Origin: Erpobdella octoculata
Taxonomy: Eukaryota > Annelida > Clitellata > Hirudinida > Erpobdellidae
NCBI GenBank assembly: GCA_963978895.1
Contig: OZ022238.1
Coordinates: forward strand, 36,939,270 to 37,003,269
DNA: 64,000 bases
Direction of reading: 5' to 3'
Shown: positions 24,543-34,400 of the stretch, piece after piece
How positions within the stretch are numbered: position 1 is the first letter of the stretch
Layout: every line of letters begins with the position of its first letter
The notes under the pieces: generated by a model
The model's input: the letters and a program-made list of their open reading frames with translations, nothing else
Told to the model about the DNA's origin: nothing
Database searches by the model: none
Translations under genes and position numbers: made by a program

Positions 24543-26262
24543 GAAAAACTATGATAAAGATTCCACTTTTGAATAAATTATTCACTGAATACAATGTAGT
24601 TTTGAACGTTTCATAACATTGACATTAAAGACTAAGCAAATAAAATAACATTGATTGGTGGATTTTATTTTATCCGAAAAGTTTGAAAAAATTTTTATTT
24701 TCAATTAATTAAAAAAAATTTCAGCGCATACGGAAAAAATTATTTTACAACACCAATTTAAAAAAACTATAGTTTGAAATAAATTTGGATCAAAAAAGAA
24801 AAAAAATAAAGTAAGATTCATGGATTTGAAATGGTGAAGAGAGGTCTGGGAGGAGGTCTTGGAATGGATGTGGGACCTGATGGAATATCTGCAATGTGAA
24901 ACATTTCAACAATTTATTCGTTCATCCACTGATAACAATTATACAATAACACACCAATGACTAATTCTGTCTTAAAATATAAAAAAAATTCAAATCATTT
25001 CTTCTCTTTCCTCCCTCCTCACTTCTTCGCATCATTATACAAAACGATCTTTGTATTAAAGGCCATCACCGTTCACATGTTTCAGTCCCGGAATATGACA
25101 TGGCGTTTATATTGAGGTGCATAAATATTATTTTATTGGAAATGGCGGTGATTTATTTGAAATATTTCGATTTTATAAGGAAATAAACTAAAATATTATT
25201 AAAACTTGTTCAATAAATGATAAAATAGTTTAAATTAGTACTAAAATATTGGGAATATTATGAATCATATATAAAACAATGAAAAATATACTATGGTCTA
25301 GTTTATTATGATAAATTAGAAAAATATATTTGAGAAATCCAAATTTGTTTTTAAATACAAGTTTCCTAAGAATCAAAATACAAAATGGCAGTTAAAATGG
25401 CACATAGCAGACTTAAATTCAATGAAGAGATAACAAGGTATGTTTCGGAATTTTCCAGAACACACTCACAGAAACAAAGCTACACACACACACACGAGTT
25501 GTGTTATAGAAACTGCACACATACAAAACGTGCATCATTAATAACCAGAAAGTCAGTGTTTTTCTATCACGAAATGAAAAAGCTGCAATAATTTCTTCCG
25601 CATTTTTTGTGACACAAAAATGGTGCAAAGCACTCTCTAGTTTGGAATCAATTACTTTGATTTTCAGTAATGAATTTACAAGGTTGATTGTTTACTCTTT
25701 CCAGTTGATTAAAAAAAACAATTTTCTATTTTTTGTGTGTTCATAAGGGAAAATTTGGAAAAATATTAACATTAAAGCGAAAATGAGGAAGTACACAAAA
25801 TGGTTTGCTCTTGTTGCAGGACAAGCCACTTATTCGTGATGAAATTTCTTTAAATTGGCATCAAAATTTTATTAAACTAATTTTTTGAATTTAACGAACT
25901 TCACATCTAATATAAATAATTATGAATAACGTTTTAAATATAACTCTAAATAAAATTATTTATTTCAATTTATTAGTGCTTATCAGATATAAGCTTTATT
26001 GCAAAAGCGTTGATGAAGTCCATCCACCCATTCATATATAACGTCTAAGAAAAATCTGAATTCGTGTACCACTCCTTCCACATGAATCGCACTTTGAAAT
26101 GCATCATTGGCTTGGTAAGTTGATTCATTGAAAAATTACTTAGTACAAGGTGCTTCGTGGTGGCAAGCCATCTTCTTGCATTACGGAGGTGTCAGTCAGT
26201 CGATCGGTTGGTCAGTCAGTCAGTATCTTAGCTATTCAGGCTAGTATATTATAAAAGGGTAG
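24543..26262. other. AT-rich DNA without recognisable gene
   Basis: Contains a short CACACACAC run at 25482-25494 and CAGTCAGT repeats near 26190-26222. The frame at 25385-25591 has no family resemblance. Confidence 0.5.
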
Positions 26263-26345
26263 CTAGCCCGTCCCAAAGACGGATGTTTTAACATTACGAT
26301 GAACATTTGCTGACAAAGTGCCGACTTTTTGCTTTAGGATTTTTT
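26263..26345 (-). mobile_element. Helitron 3'-end fragment
   Basis: Read on the minus strand it ends with a CCGTC/GACGG hairpin (26268-26282) followed by GGGCTAG. The first 35 bases, CCCGTCCCAAAGACGG then ATGTTTTAACATTACGAT, match the terminus of the Helitron at 51704 with few changes. Confidence 0.65.
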
Positions 26346-28464
26346 TTTACATTTTTGTAACCAAAGTGTAAACATTACATAAAAAAATAATGATAAAGTT
26401 CTTACAAACCGATAAATATTTAAAATTGGAAAACAAATCTTTATGGTGCATAAGCACTTCAAATCAGATGAAAGAGCAAATAATATTTTTTCGATAAGGA
26501 AAAAGATGGATTAAAATATACTACTAGTTTCTAATTTTTTGAATTAATTAAGGTTATTTCAATATTATTATTAGTCACTTCATAACTATATATAAACTAA
26601 GTTTTGGTCACGCGAGTGCCCGTGTTTTTTATCATCTAGGCCAAATAATTATAGTTATAGAATATTCAAATAAATCCCACACTGTCTCCGCAAATCTAAA
26701 CAATATTCAACAAGTAAGCTTTTACACAAATAAAAATATATACTCACATGCACAATACACACATGTCTACTGCAACAGATAAGCTTACACACGTATAGGT
26801 ACTGTATATTCGTACACACACAGACATGTTTAGGGCCCCCCAGTGCAGAAGGTGGGTTGTTGAAATTTGTTTAAATTTTCCTTGGTATAAAAAAAGATAT
26901 TTAGCAGTGAAAAGTTATTGTTTCAATTTGGACTGAAAATACCGCCTAGAAACAGCTCTCTATATAATTTGAGTCATTGTGTCCATTTAAAAATTTTATT
27001 ACTCATTTTTTAAAATAACCCGAACAAACTCACTCTTCACGTCTCCGGCCAATCCTGGATCAGCATGAGTGTGATGCATAAAAGATAGTCATAAGTGTCA
27101 TTACGTTCTTTTAGTGCGTTTTTATAAAAGTTTTTTAATTTTTTTTAATTTTAATACTTTTATTCTTTCTATTTATTCTTTTCTGCTTTTCCTAAAGTTT
27201 TGTTTGCATATTCAGAAAGTTTATCCGATCTATTTTTGAAAGAGTTAAAAATGACCGCTGCAATATTGTAGTCAGGTAAATCTGCAGCAATAAACTCTGT
27301 TATCTTTGTTGTGATCATAAGGAGTAGTTCTGAAATATGTGCTTTATTGCTTACTTCTGAAATATGTGTTTTATTGCTTACTTCTGAAAGTATTTTGGCA
27401 TATTGATGTTTAATGTAAAATTACTTTTAGTTTTTTCTTAGTAGTGTGGTTCATCAATATCAGGGGGTGCCATGCATTTGCACAAAGTAAGTATGAGTTG
27501 TAAATTTTCGCTTTATCAACATATTTTTAGAGGTGTAGCTAGGGGTCAGGAGGAACACGTGTCCCCGGGGGCCATTTCGAAGAAGCACCAAAAGCCTTTT
27601 GGAAGGGGCACCAACATCTTTGGAAAAAATACCTACGAGATAACCTAGCTATCAGCTATTTTTGAAGGCAAAAAAATTACAAATGAATACTTCTAGGGGC
27701 GTTTTTGTTAGTTGTCCCAGGGCGCCAAAAACACTAGCACAAGAAGTATGAACCACTAATTTGCAAAATCTCTAATAACTCTTTGATAAATTTTGTTTTT
27801 CTGAAGACATGCGCTATGCGACCTTCTCGCTAATACGAACAATTTTATATGGCAATAGAAAATGATGCATAAAGCTATATCAAGATATCCACGTATTGTA
27901 TATATAAATAAAAATGTTTTTATTAGAAGGCGGAACGAGGGGCGCGTCGCGGGCGTTATGTGTGTTCTGGTATGACAGTCAATAAAAGATTTACTTTTAC
28001 ACTTATGCTATTTTATTTTGTATAAGACGTTGATTTTAACGCTTTTTTGCGCTCGAATGTTATGGAAGTAGAGTGTTTCTTTTAAAGTGACGATTACCTA
28101 TTTATCATTGCTGAGTAGAAAAAATTACCAAAACAATTCTTTGCATTCTTCAGTATTTTAGAATTTAGTTGCATATTACTTGTAACTTTTTGTCTTGTAT
28201 TGAATAACATTTGAGTATTCAAAAGTTATAACATACTATTTGTGTGTCCTTTTATAAAGGACTCCATAAAAATGGTGGAAGCAAAACAATTCGGCTGGTT
28301 GCAAAACTACATATAAAATTACAAAAGTTCTTGTGTTTATCGAAGGAAATTCAACGCATTTTTGGCTAATGCATTAAAATGCTTAGTTTCCCATTATTTT
28401 ATCAATTTCAAAATACGTACAATTTAAAATAGTTTTGTTATTTTTACAATTTTACAATTTACAT
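26346..28464. other. Intergenic DNA with a hAT-like fragment
   Basis: No gene supported. 27335-27390 holds two copies of a 28-bp unit (CTTCTGAAATATGTG...TTTATTG). 27530-27730 resembles part of the repeat-filled hAT family at 9372 (GTAGCTAGGGG, GGAAAAAATACCTACGA, ATCAGCTATTTTTGAAGG). A GC-rich patch (GGGGCGCGTCGCGGGCG) lies at 27940. Confidence 0.45.
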
Positions 28465-31400
28465 TTAACAATCAAAAGAATTTGTTTGTTTAAATTTTCC
28501 ATTTTGAAAGTTCAATTCATTATTATTCGTGTTATACAGTAGGCGAGAGATGATTATTTTTGGCTTGGGTGAAAATTCCCTCCAACACTGAATCCAATCA
28601 GAAAATTTCCACCTAAGAAAACAGTAATCGCAGCTGAGAGCAATTAAACTAACTGAAAAACTTATACCCAAATCTAATGCAGAACACCCAAACTCTCTTT
28701 CGGTGTCTAATTTTCGATTTTATTTTCCTCACTAGCCTGCCGGCTGTATTATTAAGATCCCTTTTCAGAAACAATTTTTCAAAAATGCGCTAAAAATAAG
28801 CAAATTAACTGGTGAACAATAGTGAAATAATAATCAATTATAATGAAATAATAACAAATAATAATTATTTATAACAACAATTATGACAGCAGATAAAAAA
28901 AAGAAAGCCAACCTCTTGTGTTCTGATGAAGTTCGTCTGTTGATTTGTTGATGTTTGTCGTTTTTTCAGCGATCTTACGAACGTATTGAATTAATTCGAG
29001 ACCTTGAGTTGAGTAGAATTTGAACGTCCCTGGGAATTCTTTGCACTGGCTGGAATGTTTAGAAACAGTGGCTATTTTGTCATGTGCAGGTAATAGCACG
29101 CAGATTCTATTTGTCTTCAATGCAGCCTAATCGTATTAGCCTCAAAATTAATGTCCAGTCGTTAATATACATTTAAAAAACATATTTTTGTCACTGTTAG
29201 CATCAGATTTTAATGTAAATATAATAAAAAATAATTAAGGAGAATAATATAAATCTAGGATCACTTTTTGAAATCAAAAGTTCTCAAATAAGTAAGATAC
29301 ACATCGAAAATGAATAAAGATGGTTTACTGCATATCGAGAATGAATGAAGATGGTTTACTGCATATCGAGAATGAATGAGGGTGGTTTACTGCATATCGA
29401 GGATGAATGAAGATGGTTTACTGCATATCGAGAATGAATTAGGATGGTTTACTGCATATCGAAAATGAATGAGGATAGCGCAGTGCACATCGTAAGGTCA
29501 CACTTCTAACCATCTGGGTTCACATTTCATTCATTGCAATAAATTCAATTCTTCAAAAACTACTAAAATCGGTGACCCGTCAAATGGGCCTCAGACAAAA
29601 GGGGGCCTTTTGTCGGGGCTCTTTTGACGGGGCCGTTTTGACGGGGTCTATTTGTCGGGGCCCACTTGTCGGGGGCCGTAATGTCGGGGCCCTTTTGTCG
29701 GGGCCTTTTTGTCTTGGGCCCATTTGACGGATTACCACTAAAATCAACTCTAAAAAATCATAAAAATCTTTAAAAAAAAACTTATAAGTTTACTAACCTG
29801 GATGTCTCCAACGTAACCAAGTCTCCCATCTTTCCAGGTAGACTTTCACTTTTCAACTTTCTGACCTCTTCCACTTTCCATTTACACAACTCTTTCCTTG
29901 CACTCGCTCCATTGCCGTTCTCTTCTCTTTCGCTCGCTCCATCTCTTCTGGACGAGGTTGCTGCTTCGCCGTGTTTTGTGATGATCTTCATCAATCCACT
30001 TGGACTTGCACAGAACAGGAACTCACCGTTCAATTTTTCAGCAAGTGAAGCAGATGCTGTGACGTCACTACTAGTTATGTTCACCACGAAACATCTGAAA
30101 GTGGCTGGAGAATATTACAAAACAACACATTAAAAATCATAGTTGACTTTCATTGACCGTTTACTGCTTTAAGCTAATCTTTAAGTGATCCCGGGGTCAA
30201 TGATGTGTATTTGGTACTTAACAATATGACTGACCGTTCTGCAAAACCACTCATCTCACCGATTACGTCGAACCTTCCCGGTAATTTGAGAGGTTGGGCT
30301 TCTCGGAGCATTACAGTGTAAAGGACATAAATATAGAAGCAATTGTAATCTTTTCAAAAACAATGAAGGTTTGCTATTAACAAAACGCTCGTTCAACAAA
30401 CTCCAAATTTGCTATGGCCTGAAATATCAACGCGATTTTCGGATTTTGTTTTGTTCCGTCAAATTATGTAATCATCGTTTTGTAAGCGTTTGTATGTGTA
30501 TGTGTGTGTATGTGTGTATATGTGTGTATGTGTGTGTGTATGTGTGTGTATGTGTGTGTATGTGTGTGTATGTGTGTATGTGTTTATGTGTGTATGTGTG
30601 TGTATGTGTGTGTTCATTAAACATCCGTCCGTCCAAAACGCTCTTACAGATTTGTTCAACTGGTTTTTTCCTGGTCGCTATTCAAGATAACAACTTCATT
30701 ATTTAACATGGAAAAAATTTTATTTTTATTTAATTTTTACATTGAGATATATTTAAAAATTTTCATCGTAAAAGAAATAAAGTTGAATATTTCACCAGAG
30801 GCTGACTCACACACGTGCGAAGTACCAAGGTAAGTTTGAAGTTTCTTAAAAAACGTGTTCTTCATGACTCGATGTTTCATGTCACATAACATGCTATAGG
30901 CTTTTATCAAAGGTCATGTGACAAAATATGATAAATAAAAAATAAATTTTGTGTGTAATTATAATATAATAAACTAAACGTCAACATACCAACGATGTGG
31001 ACCTTTTGTTTGTTTAACGCTCGTTCGCTTTCAAGCTAAACGCGTGATTCCCGTACATTAGTACGTGTACATCATTGAGTGTGTGTGTGTGAGTGTGTGG
31101 GTGGGTGGGTAGGTGTGGGAGGTGTGGGTGGGTGGGTAAACAAGTGAGCCGTAAAACAGGTTTTTTAACAAATCCCTTATATTTCTAAGTTTGCCGGCTT
31201 TTCATTTATTGCAACAAATTTACTTTTAAAATCACATTTTTTGGAATTTATGTATGTAAACATTCATTTAATTTTAATTGATTTGTTTTTGTTTTCAAAC
31301 ATAGATAAGTATTACTTTTTTTTAAAAAAATTTCAGAAATTTTTTAAACTTTTAGAATGGATTGTCAAGAGGAGCAAACCTATATTTCAAATTTCACCTC

Positions 31401-34400
31401 GATCGGATGAGGGGAAGTTAGTTAATTTTCACTTTCAAGGTTTGTAAACATTCAAGCAAGTAAGCAGACAAGCAAGCAAGCAAAGACGGCGGTGATGTTA
31501 ATATAAGGAATTTTAAAATGACTTTATAGCAAGAAATGTTTCACTAAATTATTTACTTTCTACACTAATTTCAATTCATAACTATCTGGGTTATCCGGCG
31601 TTGCACGGTTTTTTTTAATTTTCTTTCGTTGGTTTACTTTTTATCTCCGGGCGGCTGCAACCCACTCCACGCCACTGAGGCTTTTCTTTCTCCCATCTCT
31701 CTTTCTTTTTTTCACCTCTCCACCCGTTAATTGTTTTTGGGGAGGTTGTGGCATGGAGGTATAGCTCAAAGAGTAAATGTCCATAGGTTATTTTTTAATT
31801 TTTAAAAGTTTCTTTAAATTTGTTTATGATCAACACTCAACTACAGAGCCCAGCTCGGTGGCACCCCGACACAAAACTGAATTAATTCTTTTTTTTTGTT
31901 TTCCTCGTGCCCCACCTGATTTGTAAAGTCTGTCCGACCGTCATGTCACATGTTCAGAGACAAAGCTAGTGGACTCCGGTTCAAACTGGGTTTCGCCGCA
32001 ACAACCCACAATAATTTCTTCACCAGCAACACGCTGGTCCAAAACCGGGTCTACCACTGCCTCCATCACTTTTGTGACCAGACCCTCAACAGCCTTTCCA
32101 CCAGAGGATCGGTATCCTATCAAAAGAGCGAAAACATAAGGGCGAAAACAAAAGGGCGAACATAAAGGGGCGAAACTAAAAAGGGCGAATGCTAAAAAGA
32201 GCGCACGATAATAAAAGCGAAAATGAAAAGGGCGAAACTAAAAAGAGCGCACAATAAAAAAGGCGAACGTCAAAAAAGCGAAAACATGAAATGTTATAAT
32301 TTATAATTTTACCCACACTCTCTCTCTTTCTCTTTCTCCCTAGTGAAACGCATGGTACTTTATTTTTTGTTCCTCTCTCTTTTTTTTCTCTCACTATCTA
32401 TCTTGCTCGCCCTTTGTCCTTAGTAAAATGCATGTTTTTTTTCATTCTTTCTTTTTAAAGTTTCTCTCGTTAAAATTTTTTATCTATTGTTTTTTTTTTG
32501 TTTTTTTGTCTCTATTTCCTTTCTTTTTTTAATTGTGTTTTTTTTCTCTCCTTTTTCCTAAATGATGATGATATTGTGGCGGGGGTGTTTTAAATGTTTA
32601 GTAAATATTATAACAGTTAATCGTCTCCTTCTTTTTTTTTCTTTTTCTCTCTCTTACCCTCTCTCTTTCTCTCTCATAGCTTCCCATAAAGATTCACTCA
32701 TGTGAATGTTGCGAACACATTAAAAACACATTAATGCCAGATGCCAATGTCACGGTTTAAAAACTTCCTACTTAACTATAGTTCAAACTTGAATTTATAG
32801 ATAAGTATTTTTGGTACCAAATTGGTTATAGGAAAATTTGCTCATGTAAAAACCTATTTAACTCTACAGCTTCTGTACAAAAGTGATGCACAAATTATAC
32901 CCAGCAGTGGAGAGTTATAAACCAAGCAAAATAGTATTATAAATTACATTGTTAAATTAAATTCTAATTATACGATAATGGGTTGAAATAACTTTGGACA
33001 TTTTAACTAGAAACAATACATAGCGCTAACAATTAAAAAAAGAAAAGCAAATAAAATACACGTTTTATCACTGTTCTGTTGATCATGGAACCGAGAAAAT
33101 GATAGAGAAAACTTTATTTGTTTGTGTGCGTGCCTGAATAAAAAAATGGTAAAAGAGAGGCTTAATTCGTGCGCGCGTGCGTGTGTGTGTGTGATAGAAT
33201 GGCGAGTATCTCAAATGGCTAAATCTAAAATTACTAACGGGGTTGCTCGGAGTTTTCAGAGGTTTTCCCTTCATTTTTTTCTCACCTTTTCCCTCCCTCT
33301 GTTTCTTTTCCTTTTTTATTTGTTTTCCCGTTTTCGCACACACGGCCGCTGAATGCCCCGCTGCCACTCACTCTCCCGTTCCGGCTCACACTCTCACTCG
33401 CTTGCCCAATCCCACTCGCTCTTCCGCTGCTGCTTCATTTTTTTCTAATTTTTCTTTGGCCATAAAACTTTAAATAGATTTTTTAAAAATTGCTTTAAAC
33501 ATAGATAATACAAACTTATTTTTGCCGTTGTAATGTTCGCTTTTTATTGTTCGCCTTTTTTAGTTTCGCCCTTTTCATTTTCGCTCTTATTATCGTGCGC
33601 TCTTTTTAGCATTCGCCCTTTTTAGTTTTGCTCTTTTGTGTTTGCCCTTTTAATTTCGCCCTTATGTTTTTGCCTTTTTGATAGTAAACCCAGAGGATCA
33701 TGTGTTTGCTGTTCACAGGTAGCATCGCCGTACCAGCCGGTGCTATTCTGTCTTCAGGGCAAACAAAATCACTAAGAAATATTTTTCTATAATATCATCA
33801 TCTTCAGGCCCATAGATTTCATTCACCAAATTAGTTTTCCAGAGCTCTTTCATCAATATAAAACTCATACTCAACATCTTCAGGCCCATAGCGTTACTCC
33901 CTAACGCCACTAGGGAGCATTCTCTAAGTTCGTCCTTTTTACCTTTATCACTTAGGTTTCGTTTTTCCAGTTCATCTCGTAGCTCAAACACCAAGAGATC
34001 ATCCAATGCCTTCAAAACCAATCTTTTAAATCCCAATTCTGATACATTTGATTAATTACGATATCGCCAATCGTATAACGGGATTTTGGAATGGTTTTGT
34101 AATCATTGATAAAAATGTATCATTATATAAAGTTAAAATTAAAAAATACATTTGATTAATTTTTAGCTATTCTCACCTGTTGGCAATGGTCTTGGGCAAA
34201 TGGAAATATTTTTTGGTTCTGGTAATGGAGGAATTTGCTGATCAGTAGATTGTTGGAACTGTCCGTTTTTGGATGCCTTGTCTGCTAGAAGTTTGATGGC
34301 CATCATCCACTCCCTCATTTCAAGATCAGATTTTGCTCCGAGGATCAAAGGAGGCTTATCATCTCTAGCAATTTATAACAAGTCGATAAAGACAAAAGAA

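Noticed and set aside
29303..29490. Evenly spaced repeats that could suggest a CRISPR array
   Set aside because: Repeats are contiguous, with no unique spacers and no cas genes, in intron-bearing eukaryotic DNA; the same applies to 16147, 44626, 49816 and 60480.
29798..29805. AG|GTTAGT as donor of the first PTB exon
   Set aside because: It leaves phase 2, which puts the following exon out of frame into stops; the GTAAAC four bases downstream gives phase 0 and continues the PTB domain.
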